A stretch of 64,000 nucleotides of DNA from Ignelater luminosus (Eukaryota; Arthropoda; Insecta; Coleoptera; Elateridae), in NCBI GenBank assembly GCA_011009095.1, contig VTPC01003570.1:1-64000 (forward strand). Reading direction: 5' to 3'. A program made the translations under genes and the position numbers. Below are positions 52,336-63,032 of this stretch, piece after piece (within the stretch, counting starts at the first letter, position 1; each line of letters begins with the position of its first letter). Below the pieces are notes generated by a model. That model did not search any database. It saw only the letters and a program-made list of their open reading frames with translations, and was not told the origin of the DNA.

Positions 52336-53520
52336 GTGCTTGCTAGTATCTTCAACACATCCTGGTTGTGGTGGTTTTTCTACTGAAGCTGCGTCAAGAA
52401 CGTTGACTGTAAACTCTCCAAGGCATATATCTGTCACTAAGACGGAGCTGAGTTATCATCATCAAATTGCTAGGGATCAAAAGAAAAATACCTGCCCTTC
52501 GAAACGAATTTTGAGCCTTTTCTCTGTTGGTAGTTTTATCAGCAGCACTAAATGAACCTGCAACCTGTTTTTGAGTAATTGCATTTCCAGCATTGCTAAC
52601 CATCCAATTGTCACACCCAGTGCTGTAGGTACGTTTGAGGGGACACAAGAAACCTATGTCTAATGTTTGCATCTTGCGACTTGAGTGCGGTGAAAGTGAT
52701 AGCAGATCAATGTGATTGTCTCTACAAAATTCTCTGTGTGAGCTGTGATTGTCAAGAATTAGTAGTATGGGGTGTTCAGCACTAGGTTTGCTATAATTTT
52801 TAAAATGTTTCATCCACTGATAGAATAAATCCGTGTTTATAAATCCAGAATCTGAAATCAGTTTCAATGTTCCAGGAGGCGCATTTATGTAAAGATCTTC
52901 ATTCATTCGCTGTCAGGGAAAGATTAATGCCAGAGGAATGTAGTTTTTGGTGGCATTCACACAGCAAACGGCTGTGGCCAGTTGTCCAGATTTTCCAGCG
53001 GAAACTTCACCAACAAGCTTTTTGCCTTTAGTAGTCCAAATCTTTGGTAATTCGTTGGGTACTGTAGACAAACCGGTTTCGTCCATACTAAAAATTTAGG
53101 TTCGTAAAAAATCTGTGAATTTGTGGTTTATTAAAACCCAGTAGCCTGCCCAAAGAATACTTTTCTAGTTACCGCAACATAATATTGTATTTTTCACAAA
53201 ATCCATTGATCCAGTTTTCCCCAGCCATTTTACTTTCTTTATTGAAAGGATGTTTAATATTATTAGCTCAGCAAAGATGTAGGCAACTATTTGTAGATTT
53301 TGTTTCGTAATTCCATAGAAACGGTCATCTAAATTGCGGACTTGTGTAGCTAAATCATTCTCCATTTCTGCAGAAAAAACATTTCTGAAACGCCTTAGTA
53401 ATACTGGCACGTTTCCACCACACTTGAGCCGCTTTCGAAGAGTTGATTCACTAGCTACACCAAGGCTTCGGCAGGAAACCGCGTGCTCAGACGTCGTTTC
53501 ACCTCTAATAACATAACTAT
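52336..53520 (-). pseudogene. pogo-like transposase relic d
   Basis: N-terminal HTH remnant LLRRFRNVFSAEMENDLATQ, VRNLDDRFYGITKQNLQIVA (about 53285-53345), then an open 170-codon frame 52906-52394: LYINAPPGTLKLISDSGFIN, HPILLILDNHSSH (second Asp), LSLSPHSSRKMQTLDIGFLC (third Asp, normally QPLD), PLKRTYSTGCDNWMVSNAG. The C-terminal part changes frame at GIFPFDP-like text (about 52470) and ends at the donor site 52335. The segment 52910-53160 has the first catalytic Asp region with stops. Confidence 0.72.
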
Positions 53521-53649
53521 AAAATATATCGAAGTCTGTCTGATTGAATTAGGTCCCTACCTGTAGCACCTTTATTTGTAAAAATACACCCATCAAACTC
53601 TATATATTCTTAAGTTGGTCAGTAAGCTCTACCTTTTGCCACGAACAAA

Positions 53650-54320
53650 TATTTTTTTTCTTTGATTACGGTAAGAGTGATGCCGTCACAAGATCTTTTT
53701 TCAAATTACAACCCTAGGCATTTGTTTAGGGTTTTCAGTTTTGGAAAATCGATCACGGCTTTCACTTTTTCAGGAGACTGTGATATCTGTCCATTTATGA
53801 TAGTATATCCGAGAAAATTTATCTTGGTCTTTAAAAAACTGGCACTTCTTTTTATTCAACTCAAGACCATAATCACTACAAGTTTGCAACACTGTTTTTA
53901 CCTTGTCAATTGCTTCATTTTCATTTCTCGCTGGTATTATAACATGTATGTATGTATAAGGTGCTACCCTTTTCGGTCAATAGTCGAAATACGCAATAAA
54001 TAAACCGCATAAATACCGATGGTGAGTTACATAGTCCAAATGATACTCCTCGGAACTGAAACTATCCGTCGTGGGTAACGAAAGACGTATAGTACCTACC
54101 ATTTTGTTCTACACTCACATGAAAAAATCCATTTTTAAAATCGATTGTACTGTAGACTCTGGCTTCTTGTAATCTGTCAGTTAATTCTTCTATTAGCGGC
54201 AGAGGGAAACGATATTTCATAATAATCGTGTTAATCTTGCGAAAATCTGTACATAAGCGAGGACTTCCACTTATTTTCTTTACTACGATAATCGGACTTG
54301 AATATTCTAGTCATTTTCAG
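53650..54320 (-). pseudogene. Ty3/gypsy reverse transcriptase relic
   Basis: Frame-broken RT motifs on the minus strand: a motif-3-like VQSILKMDFFM (about 54115-54150), the YIHT/YMHVIIPARNENEAIDKV stretch (about 53900-53960, replacing YMDDI), VLQTCSDYGLELNKKKCQFF (about 53840-53900) and KDQDKFSRIYYHKW. The Y-x-DD box is degenerate. Possibly the same element as the integrase tail at 55.15-55.68 kb, but that part lies upstream on this strand, so the order is wrong for one intact element. Confidence 0.6.
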
Positions 54321-54831
54321 CAATTTTATTCTTATGAAATAAATAAAAAAAAAATTAAAATGATTGCCAGGAAAACAGATATTGCTCTAATACGATACTA
54401 CAGAATCATTAGTTTGTTTTGAACATTAAAACGCTTCTATATAAAAATAAACAAAATGAATATATTATTTCATTACAAGAACTTCATCCTCAAACATCAT
54501 TAACGAAACAAAAACTGTAATAGGCCCTTGACCACAAACACATTATGAAGCAGAAAGTTTGTTTATGAAAGAGAAAATGTTAATCTTACTTTTAGATTTT
54601 CTGTCGTTGGTACCTTGTTCAGGATAACTTCTGAGAAAATATCTTTGAAGTATTTCATACATACATATTGGAAACTGACTTAGGATATCCTAAATGAAAG
54701 TTAAAATATCGTGGAAATGTCTGCTGATGTTCAAATAGGTACAAGGCACCAACTTCTGCTGTTCCATTACCTCCTCATTATGTGTGCACAGTTGTCTAAA
54801 AAAAGAAAACTCATGTATGTAATGTATGTAC
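54321..54831. other. No gene seen
   Basis: AT-rich; ends in short gtatgta repeats (about 54810-54830). Confidence 0.45.
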
Positions 54832-55061
54832 TGTGACGCGTTGTTTCCGATGCTCGGTCGGTCGGTGCGAGGGCTCCCCGGGCAGCTGAAATGGAAACAA
54901 GGTGACTCCAGGGGTCGACGGCTGGCAGAGAAACTCGGAGAGCTTAATATATAAAAGAAACGCCGATTAAGCCCAAATATTCTGTTAATGCAAGCAGGTA
55001 TTACAGAAATCGGCGAAGTTGGTCGGAAAATAAATGACACCGGCTATCGTTATGATACAAA
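54832..55061 (-). repeat. Possible 3' LTR remnant
   Basis: TGTGACGCG... to ...GATACA gives TG...CA ends over 230 bp with a TATA-like ttatatattaag (minus strand, about 54945), placed just downstream of the integrase C-terminal frame. Clearly more GC-rich than its surroundings. No purine-rich primer tract or matching second LTR was found, so boundaries are uncertain. Confidence 0.3.
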
Positions 55062-55146
55062 CTAAACTTTTATTAACGGAACAAACTAAACAAAAAAAAA
55101 ACAAGGAACGTAAGAAATTAACAAATAAAACATAAAGAAAATGAAC

Positions 55147-55680
55147 TTAACTATCCTGGTGTGAGCCACTTAGACGTCGTGTAAAAAAATCACTGACGGC
55201 CTTGGGGGCGGTCCCTGCTGCACCAAGGCCTCTGCTAGCTGGTTTGAAACCCGGGCCGGTGCCTCGGGGGTGGGGTCGGCGGAACCGACTCTTCGTAGTG
55301 GCGGACGGGCGCGTGTCAAATTTGCTGCTTCGCGTTGGCGAGGCGTTAAGGGCTCGCTTGGCAGGTGACGCATCGGCTCTCGTTTCGGCATAATTGCAAC
55401 GGTAATAAGGTTTTAAGTCTTTCACATATACTCGGTTAACGGTTTCTCTGGGCGGGTCCCTCACGGAATAGACCACGGGAGAAAGGATTCGGTGGATTAG
55501 GTACGGGCCGGAATATTTCGCAGCCAGCTTAGCTGCAAAACCATGAGCGGCTTCAGAAAGAGGGTGTCCTTTTTGTAACGCCGCCTCTCCTAACCGTGGC
55601 TTCCAGTCACGGCGTCGGAGATTATAATAACGGCCCTGCTTGCTGAATGCGTGGGCTAGGTTTCGGGCCGGAATTGTCAT
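55147..55680 (-). pseudogene. Ty3/gypsy integrase C-terminal tail, 177 open codons
   Basis: Reads LAHAFSKQGRYYNLRRRDWK, PRLGEAALQKGHPLSEAAHG, FAAKLAAKYSGPYLIHRILS, PVVYSVRD and VYVKDLKPYY, the GPY/F-type C-terminal domain of gypsy integrases, then a Pro/Arg/Ser-rich tail unique to it. Intact over 177 codons and GC-rich, unlike everything around it, so a comparatively recent insertion. It is truncated at the 5' side (no catalytic core). Integration role: DNA binding and target choice. Confidence 0.75.
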
Positions 55681-55879
55681 CAGTACTTCAGTATGTAATC
55701 ATCTTTTGCTTTGATTTGGCGTGGTTTGGTTTTTCCGTCGTCTGTAGAGAGGATTGTCTTTGTAAAGAAATGAATAATAAACAAAAAGCTTGTTTTTCTA
55801 TTACTTTAACAAACTTAAGAAAATGCAAAAAAGGCTTTGGGTGAGAAAGTGGTTTTCAAAAAAAAATAAATTAGGCCAT

Positions 55880-57060
55880 TTGAACATTATTAAATTATGC
55901 CAAAGAATCTGATCCTGGGGATTACCGCAACTACTTCCGCATGAACACTGATACATACGATGAATTGTTACAAATGTTAACTCCTTACATTGTAAAGCAA
56001 GATACAAATATGAAATCGTCAATATCTCCGAATGAAAGGTTGGCGGTAACACTTCGGTTTCTGGCAACTGGCAGATCATTAAGGACATGAAATTTTCGGC
56101 ACTTGTTGGAGCAACAACGATAAGTGAAATAGTTATGGAAACCTGAGAAGCCATATGTCATATGTTAAAGGACGGTAGGTATTAAATTAAGTGCAGATTT
56201 TACATTAAACAGTTATTATTAAACAAAGTTTACTTTTATTAAACAAAGAAACAAATCAAAGCAAGTTTTTAAAATTTTGGTAAAAGTTTAGCATGACTGA
56301 TGAGATTGTATTCATTGTAAATGCTGTTGCTATTTCCTGTGGTGTCGGCCCAGGGCTAGGTCCGGTTGAAACTCCCAACTTTGGTAGGAGACCTTTGCAA
56401 TAGGTCATTCTTTTTCATCATCCTCCTTAGATAAATATTTGCTAGCTAGTTTTAGTGGTTTTTTGTTTGCGCCCGACTGGACAACTTTTGCTTTTGTTTG
56501 AGGTCTTGGAGGTGGAGGAAGTGGTTTCGGTTCTGCAGTCCCCTGTGATAAAATAAAACAAAGTCTGTAAATCTTTGTTTCAGCTCCCACACACAGAGGT
56601 AGAATGAGAAACTGTTGCGTCAGAATCCGGATCTAAATGGCAATTTTGGAATTATATTGAAGCTGTTGACGGAAAACACATCGGAATTGAAAAATCAGAA
56701 AATTCTGATTCCATGTGCTATAATTATAAAGGAACTGACGGCTAATTATAAGTTTATTTTGGCCGATGTGGGGATAAACGATCAAGTTTGCGATGCCAGA
56801 GTTATAATAGAGCATTTTGGGAACTTTTGGAAAAAATTCTTTGAATATTCCCCGCCTTCAAACCTACTGAATACAAATGAGATTGTTCCATGCGTGTTCG
56901 TAGCAGATAATGCTTTTCAGTTGGAAAACATTTCATGAAACCATATTGTCGTGTAGCGTTTACTCCAGACATTCGAGTTTTCAACTATAGATTATCTTGA
57001 GCACGAAGAGTAGTTGAAGATTATTCTAGCCCTTCCCAAAAAGCAACCTTAATTACTTCG
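55880..57060 (+). pseudogene. PIF/Harbinger (HARBI1-like) transposase relic 2
   Basis: Plus strand: DYRNYFRMNTDTYDELLQML, TPYIVKQDTNMKSSISPNER, LAVTLRFLATGRSLR (55915-56090) then, after a probable intron (donor gtaggt at about 56174; acceptor tttgtttcag at 56581), LPHTEVE, KWQFWNYIEAVDGKHIGIEK (56636-56695, first Asp), MCYNYKGT, a degraded second-Asp region (ADNAF at about 56905-56920) and VFNYRLS...ARRVVEDYSS (56965-57030, catalytic Glu replaced region RVVE). The DxxGDxAF block has been shortened and several stops are present, so it is inactive. A MADF accessory gene follows on the other strand. Confidence 0.75.
56405..56542 (-). CDS. Unidentified proline-rich terminal exon, antisense in Harbinger 2
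   Basis: On the minus strand, ttttattttatcacag (3' splice site) is followed by an open frame TAEPKPLPPPPRPQTKAKVV, QSGANKKPLKLASKYLSKED ending DEKE-stop at 56405. Absence of stops, the strong acceptor and the low-complexity but structured C-terminus look like a host terminal exon, not a transposon piece. It lies entirely inside the intron of the plus-strand Harbinger relic. I do not recognise the protein. It could be a captured gene fragment or chance. Confidence 0.4.
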   Translation of the reverse strand, partial: GTAEPKPLPPPPRPQTKAKVVQSGANKKPLKLASKYLSKEDDEKE

Positions 57061-57299
57061 GCGAGTTTTTTTTATAATAATATAAAGAAGGCATCGCCAA
57101 ATTACATCTACAACGTAGGTACAAATAAAATACAAAATATGGATGAAGAGCATACACTCACTCCACTGCAACGAGGAGCATACAGAAATGCTTCATAATT
57201 GGTTAAGGACATTAGAAATCGTTTTAAAAATTACTTTACCTCTATTGTTTTATTATTTATTGTGTTCCGTCTGGGGTCTCTGAATCGGTAAGAAATTTT

Positions 57300-57653
57300 A
57301 ACTCCTTGAATATCCAGAAAGACCGCACTAGACGTCTTCAGCTGCAGCACCAGATCGGATTGAAGCTTTTATTTTTTTTAGCTCTTCTAAGATTGCTCCT
57401 TATTGTATTGATTTTTTTCCAAGTCATCCACAGTCGCGTTTTTATTTATTTTTTTATACACTTCCAACAGCTTCTCATAGGCACTTTTTCTTTTATCCCG
57501 GTCGCTGTACTCTTTTAACGACGAGTTCCATAGCAGTGGTAAATCTCGGTTCGCCGAAATAAAACTTGACATTAATCTTTTGTTATTTATATCTTCTTCG
57601 TCACTGTGAAGAAAATAATGCGCAGGAGAGGCAACTGGCGATGTTGGCTCCAT
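57300..57653 (-). pseudogene. MADF-domain accessory protein of Harbinger 2
   Basis: MEPTSPVASPAHYF at 57653 leads into LMSSFISANRDLPLLWNSSL, KEYSDRDKRKSAYEKLLEVY and KKINKNATVDDLEKN, a MADF DNA-binding domain (Trp and acidic/aromatic spacing conserved). After a stop, shifted text FWIFKELKFLTDSETPDGTQ (about 57255-57310) matches the linker that follows MADF in such proteins. Harbinger elements use a second DNA-binding protein with their transposase; here it converges on the transposase gene, as usual. Confidence 0.6.
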
Positions 57654-57660
57654 GGCGTCG

Positions 57661-58156
57661 TGTTCTGTACTGATAAGATACTGTCTGTACGCCCCTCACA
57701 CAATTTCATCAGCATATTGACCACTTTCATAATCCCGAAAGTATTCTGACAGTATGTCAGTATTTGTCCTCAGTATTAATGATCGTCAACGCTTCTTTGG
57801 ATTTGGATTAAGCAAGATTCTTATCTTTGGATTTCGCAAAACGTCGCAGAGAGTGTCCCATCTAATGACATTACGCTCTCTACTCTCCTCGTAATAGTAA
57901 CATCCTTCGTCCGAAAAAATTAAACTTGCGCGATTATATTTGTTTGGTTCATGTCACGGCTTCCTGCACCTGTAGGCCAATAATGCTCCCGTCAACGTCT
58001 TTCCCCTCTGATCTTATATACGTACTTATTACTAAGGAGGAAGACACGCCGAGCCGTAGAGATGTTCTCTACCGTACTGCTTCCTTCGCCCTTTTTAATC
58101 TATCCTCCCAAATAACACCATTTCTGCTTTCTCGTCTTCGCACTCATTCTTTTTAA
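57661..58156. other. No recognisable gene
   Basis: A 76-codon plus-strand frame ends at 58156 without motifs. Possibly decayed body of the pogo-like relic e on the minus strand, but no DDE landmark was read. Confidence 0.4.
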
Positions 58157-58387
58157 TTAATTATAGTATCGGTTCCCCGACTTTGTCCCGATCCTTCCTG
58201 TCAAATGGTACCGGAATGTGGCCACAGAGATGTTAGACACGATTGATGCAGCCTTGATGCTGAAGTTTTTGTTCCTCACATCACTCATTGCCATTCTTAA
58301 CGCTTCTGATGAATACTTAGTACCCCTCGTCGCCTTTCGCATGTATGTGCGTATTATTTTGAACTGGAAAATAAAATTTCTCTTCAA
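58157..58387 (-). pseudogene. pogo-like N-terminal HTH fragment e
   Basis: MRKATRGTKYSSEALRMAMS, DVRNKNFSIKAASIVSNISV and ATFRYHLTGRIGTKSG form a Psq-type helix-turn-helix like those of fragments b, c and f. No catalytic domain follows in recognisable form. Confidence 0.6.
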
Positions 58388-58419
58388 TAAAGAATAATTT
58401 GCATAAACATCTTATGCTG

Positions 58420-58845
58420 TCAAGTGCGCCCCGTTGAACGCACTTGCTCCATGTGGAAATATAATGGGGGAAGTGCGTCCCTTACACTACCTCTAAAATA
58501 ACGGAACAAAGGTAGAAATATAATCAGTTATTTTAAACATACCACAGTAAGAACTAAAAGTATTCAGTCAAAATGAAAAGAACATTAAAAGAGGCACTGT
58601 TTATAAACCACAGAAAATACAGTCACCAGCTCTCTGTGAAACCAGAAAACACACTGTCAACCAACATGTCTGCAACCACGTTGTAGAATTATCAAAGTCG
58701 CCAACATTACATTTAGCTTTTTCTCTTGAGCATTGGCGGGTAGTTTAAAATTCATTTTAAATGAATTTATGGTAAGATGTAATTTATTTTAGACGCTAAC
58801 GCACTTACCCCGTGTACGCACTTGCCCCACCTTACCCTATAATTA
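58420..58845. repeat. Cluster of aagtgcg/cgcactt motifs
   Basis: caagtgcgccccg, aacgcacttgctcc and gaagtgcgtccc near 58420-58480, then aacgcacttaccccg and tacgcacttgccccacc near 58798-58835. Repeated and partly inverted copies of the same 7-mer at both ends of a 400-bp stretch suggest the termini of a small non-autonomous element, but no clean TIR/TSD pair was established. Confidence 0.4.
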
Positions 58846-59485
58846 ATAAATCAAATTTAGTGAATTATACTTTTATTAAGCTTTTCACTGTGGCTTGAAG
58901 AGAACGTCGGCCCTTTCCCTGTGCTGCATTAGGATAGCGTAAAAATGTATATATACGACAGCCCTGCGCGTTTGTCCCGTACGTATATTTACGTCCACAG
59001 CGTACGGGCGTTAAGAAGGTCGTACGTAAATATGCGTGAATAGCAAACAAATAATTATTCTAAATTTTAAAAGTTAGGTAGGTTTCATTTATTCAATTTT
59101 TCTTGCTTTGCGTAATGACAGAACACTTGTCGAACTTCTTTTTTTTATTCAAAGAAAAACCATTGTGCAAAAGAAAATGTATTACAATAAAATAAACTAG
59201 TAGTAATATTCAAAAACATAAAATGTAAAATAAACAACTATAGTAATGTTACAAAACATAAACGAATGATATCATTTATAGTTGGTTTTTTTTGTAATAC
59301 CTGTCACTGTCAAGATTTTCTAATTTATGTTGGTTAAAAATAAAATCTGCCTTTTTAGAAAACAAAACAATAAGAATAACCTAGCAGCAGCATGGTTTGC
59401 CAACTTCCACGTACTTTACTAATGAAATTGCACTGACAAATTGGTGTTGATAAAAGAAGTAAACGTAGGAGGAACAAATAAATCA

Positions 59486-59885
59486 TTAGAACTTCTTCTT
59501 GGTGTGGTAGATTTCGCAACAAGGTTCGTCACAGTCTTGGCAGTGGTACCTAGAGTCCTTTCTTCTTTTTGGTCCAATTACTGTGTGCTTACACACATAG
59601 CAAATTTTTTGAGAAGCTTCTTTACTGCCAGGAAGACCAGGAATTTTCTTTGAAAAATGCTCTGCAACTAAACGGATGGGTAAATCTTTTGTAGATAATC
59701 TACCAGTTTTTGGTTTTTCTTCTTTGACATATTTTTGCAATAACCGACGAAACAGTTCTAGTTGAAAATCGGCTAATGTCATGTGATTGCCTATTTTCGC
59801 TTTCTATATTGCAAACGAATTCAAGACTATAATATCGATAAGATGGAAAAAAAGTTTCTTATACCATTTCAAAATATACAAAATA
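59486..59885 (-). pseudogene. piggyBac-like C-terminal domain, copy C
   Basis: In the last part of a piggyBac gene: a shifted KTFFHLIDIIVLNSF (about 59810-59860), LADFQLELFRRLLQKYVKEE, KPKTGRLSTKDLPIRLVAEH, FSKKIPGLPGSKEASQKICY, VCKHTVIGPKRRKDSRYHCQ, DCDEPCCEIYHTKK. The C-x2-C...C-x2-C...C-H arrangement is the RING-like Cys-rich end that binds the TIR. Only this piece remains; 98 codons are open. Confidence 0.75.
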
Positions 59886-60482
59886 AATAATTTTGAAAGT
59901 ACCACAAGAGCCCGCCAACTAGCTCAAGTTCTCGGCGCTTCTAGGCCATGGGTTCAAAAGCAGACGACGCACTGTGGGCTGAATCGCAAAGCGATTCACA
60001 ATGTGATAAGAAACATGAAAGAAATATTGAAAAAATTTTTAGGACGTTTTATACGTATTTTAGGCAAAAATCACAAAAGAAGAAATTGGATAATTTATTG
60101 ACAGGTAATTTGCAACTGAATACTGACAATATATTGTATTGACAAACACATCAAAATATTATAATTACTCAAAAAAAATGCTACATCTCCATTGACTTCG
60201 TTGTCATCATCATCATGTTCAACTGCTTTGTCTTGGTCGTCTTTATTTGCACAGCCCATAGTTGAAATAGCAGTATTTTCTGGATTGTCAGATTCTTTAA
60301 TATTTAATAAAAATCGAATTTTTGATATCTGTTACGGTTTATCCACAAAAAAATAAAATCTGAATGCATACTCGCGGCTTTTTTGACAACACACTTTTAA
60401 TCTACTTAGCCTTGATGAGAAACAATTAGGGAAACACAAACAGATGATTAGGAAGAATTAACGATACACTTAATTTATAAGA
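59886..60482. other. No supported gene
   Basis: Short frames on both strands (including a 64-codon plus-strand frame at 59948) without motifs. A minus-strand acidic stretch (about 60185-60290) was not assignable. Confidence 0.4.
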
Positions 60483-60635
60483 AATATTTGAAATGACCCC
60501 CATTGTTTTGGATACAAAGATAGACTCCACGAAAAAAATTAAACTGAACTCTTTGCAACACTTCCACATTGTTCCTTACTGCTTGCACAGCATCTCGTAT
60601 TCTGGCTCATAGCTCATTCTCAGTAGTTATGGGCC
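60483..60635 (-). pseudogene. Tc1/mariner-like transposase C-terminal fragment e
   Basis: Reads PITTENEL, a stop, ARIRDAVQAVRNNVEVLQRV, QFNFFRGVYLCIQNNGGHFK. The VR-x-N-x-E-x-L...LCI-x-x-NGGHF ending is common in insect Tc1-like transposases. Isolated fragment. Confidence 0.45.
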
Positions 60636-60949
60636 TGGAATAAATATTGCTTTTTCTCTTAAATCTAAAACTAGACACCATTAACAGCATGAACTTACCA
60701 GTTCCTAAGATTATCGGACTTGCAATCAAGGAGGTAGTGGGTACCGATTTTGCCGATTCTGTATCGTTAAGATTCTGGAAAATAAACCGTAGTATTAGTA
60801 CATTACCACTTACTTACAATACCTAATTTTACCTCAACTTTATTCCAGAATGTTGTAATATCTCTGAAATATTGGCACATAACATTAGAGAGGCATTCAA
60901 TAGTATTTGCGGTTTTGCCTACAATTTTGTGTTTTTTGTCTAAATGAGC

Positions 60950-62400
60950 TGGTCTGACTTTTTAATCATATTACTGTTAAATGTTTAATATCTTTTCCAG
61001 TTAATTTTTTGAAATGCCAATCAGTGGCATTTGAATTTGTAATAATAGGCCATTCTTTAATAATCTAATCTACAGCTGGTGATTTTTCTGTATGATTTAA
61101 AAATAAACGGACATCAACGTAAGTTTCTTTCAATAACTCAAGGAACAGTTCAGTAGTAATTGTTGTATTTATTTATTTAGTTCATCTTTATTCGTCGTCA
61201 CTTCGTTATTGGTTGACAGAGCAGGGGCCCGATTTTTGCAGGCTGCAGATGCATTTCGTTTTTTCTTCGAAAGTCGCGCTGGCGTTGGTTGTTCAGCTTG
61301 AGAAAGCCTCTTATGTGGTCATCTCAGATATTATGCTCGTTCTGCTAGTTTTTTTATAAATGCTGTAGCTGTCATTGCCAATAACAACACGATCATCATC
61401 AACATCCATACAAATCTTAGGAGACCTCTCCACCAGTTGTTGCGCTATGCTCCTAAGTGCTGTAGCTGGTATTAATGAACTAATTCTTCTTTCATTAATT
61501 ACAATATGGCAAATGTCAGTGATTACTGAGTAATCTTTCTGGCCACTGCTGCAAACGTATATTAAGCTAGGAAGTATCTTACCCACGGAATTGTTCAAGT
61601 CAACCAGAGATACTCTGTATTTTTCTTAATGATCATTTCCTTATTTACAACTGCCGCATCTACTTGCTTGTCACTTTACGTATCCGAATTTTCATTTTCT
61701 GAAGGTGTCGAACACTGTGATCGTTGAAGCCAAGGACGAATCGGATGTATTAAATTTTTTTCCTTCTGCCAAACAGTTTTCATGTTTTTCAAGAAGAATT
61801 AAAATTTCTTCTTCTGTTTAGTGTCAAACGTTCGCCATCAATTTGTAATCTTGCAGAAGCTGCAATAAATTATATTTGTATAAAACGACCGAGTAAAAAG
61901 ATTTAACTTACCTAACAATATTAAATATTGTTTTGTTCGTTTAGGATCACCAGTACCTTTTTTTGTCTGTTTCTGCTCCAAACCTTAAATAAATATTTTC
62001 TAAACATAGAAGAAGGCGCTAGGAAGTACATCAACTTTTACATTTACCATTAAGAAGGAATAGTACATATCGTCTGTGAGCATAAATTTAGAAATGTCTG
62101 CATTTCTACTCCCGTAATCAAGAAATTGCATTACAGTAATCTAAGTCAATGCTGAATATCGCTTCTTCAAAATCTTGGAGTGGGAGTAATGCAAAGCTTT
62201 TTTAGCACGTACTGAACAGTCAATGTGTAAATCATTACAGTAAATTTTACTATTATTCATATTAGCCAGAATGCATTCGCTGCGCATTGGCGAGTTTACA
62301 AACTTTGTTTTCATCTTGTGTAATACCATTCGTATACTCCCGACCTAACTGCATGCCATTCAGGTAATTTATATTTCACCTCTGAAATGGTATCGGCTGC
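60950..62400 (-). pseudogene. Unrecognised dispersed-protein relic (family R)
   Basis: One 95-codon open frame (61598-61311) with GKILPSLIYVCSSGQKDYSV, ITDICHIVINERRISSLIPA, TALRSIAQQLVERSPKICMD and VDDDRVVIGNDSYSIYKK, continued in broken frames to text like KEWPIITNSNATDWHFKKLTG (partly frame-shifted, about 61000-61080). The 62-codon frame 62329-62141 may be its N-terminal side. I do not recognise the family; composition and context suggest a transposon-borne protein. No catalytic motif identified. Confidence 0.3.
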
Positions 62401-62409
62401 AACCTCTTC

Positions 62410-63032
62410 AGTTCATTCCTCAAAATTCATATCTTCATTTGAGTCAGCACAGAAAGATTCCATTTCTGCATCTTCGGGCTCATCTTCGCTCTCAGATTTT
62501 TGTGTACGTTTTGTTTTTTGTTTATTTTGTAAAGTTTTCTTATTTTCGCTAGGTTTACCTTGGTGCTTATTTTTCTTTTCAGTAATTGCTGTGGAAAAAA
62601 TAGCAATAATATCTATGGCAGGTGTAACAGAGTTGCTGCATACAGTGGCAGATTTGCCAGCTATTTCCGCTTCCTTGTTTGTTTCATCAGCACTGCCTGT
62701 TTCTAGGCATATATTTTCGACAACATATGTTCTAGTTACATCCCGTAACTCTTCTTTGTTGCAAGGATATCCCATCCGAGCACGTGCTTTTAGACACTCT
62801 GCAATCTGATTTTTTACACTGGCACTTAAAGCAATAGGACGTCCATTTCCCAATTGATTTTCTGATATGTTTCTTCCTTTGATTCTATGATAGATGACTG
62901 CCACAGGCAAGTATATTGCTGTGAAGCTTGACGGTAAGTGCTGTTACGGTTTTTTACATCACTTGCTGCTCTTAGCAGATCATCTCTTGAGTATCTCTCT
63001 TCTGTTTTCTTCTTAATATATTTTCTAGGCAT
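62410..63032 (-). pseudogene. pogo-like deletion derivative f (HTH joined to C-terminal tail)
   Basis: Two overlapping frames: MPRKYIKKKTEERYSRDDLL, RAASDVKNRNSTYRQASQQY (63032-62910) then PVAVIYHRIKGRNISEN, GNGRPIALSASVKNQIAECL and MGYPCNKEELRDVTRTYVVE (62910-62710), which is the pogo HTH plus the start of the CENP-B domain. It then passes directly into a Lys/Glu-rich tail (PSENKKTLQNKQKTKRTQKS, EDEPEDAEMESFCADSNEDM) like the end of the same family. The whole DDE domain is absent without a stop in the 165-codon frame, so this is an internal-deletion copy. Best preserved relative of relic b at 32.4-35.1 kb. Confidence 0.65.

Noticed and set aside
54832..55061. Full LTR retrotransposon spanning 53.6-55.7 kb
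   Set aside because: RT lies downstream of the integrase tail on the same strand and no second LTR or primer-binding site was found, so only fragments are called.
58865..59050. Repeated cgtacgta motifs and a 61-codon frame, considered as a TIR pair
   Set aside because: The repeats are imperfect and mainly direct; no duplicated target and no coding motif.
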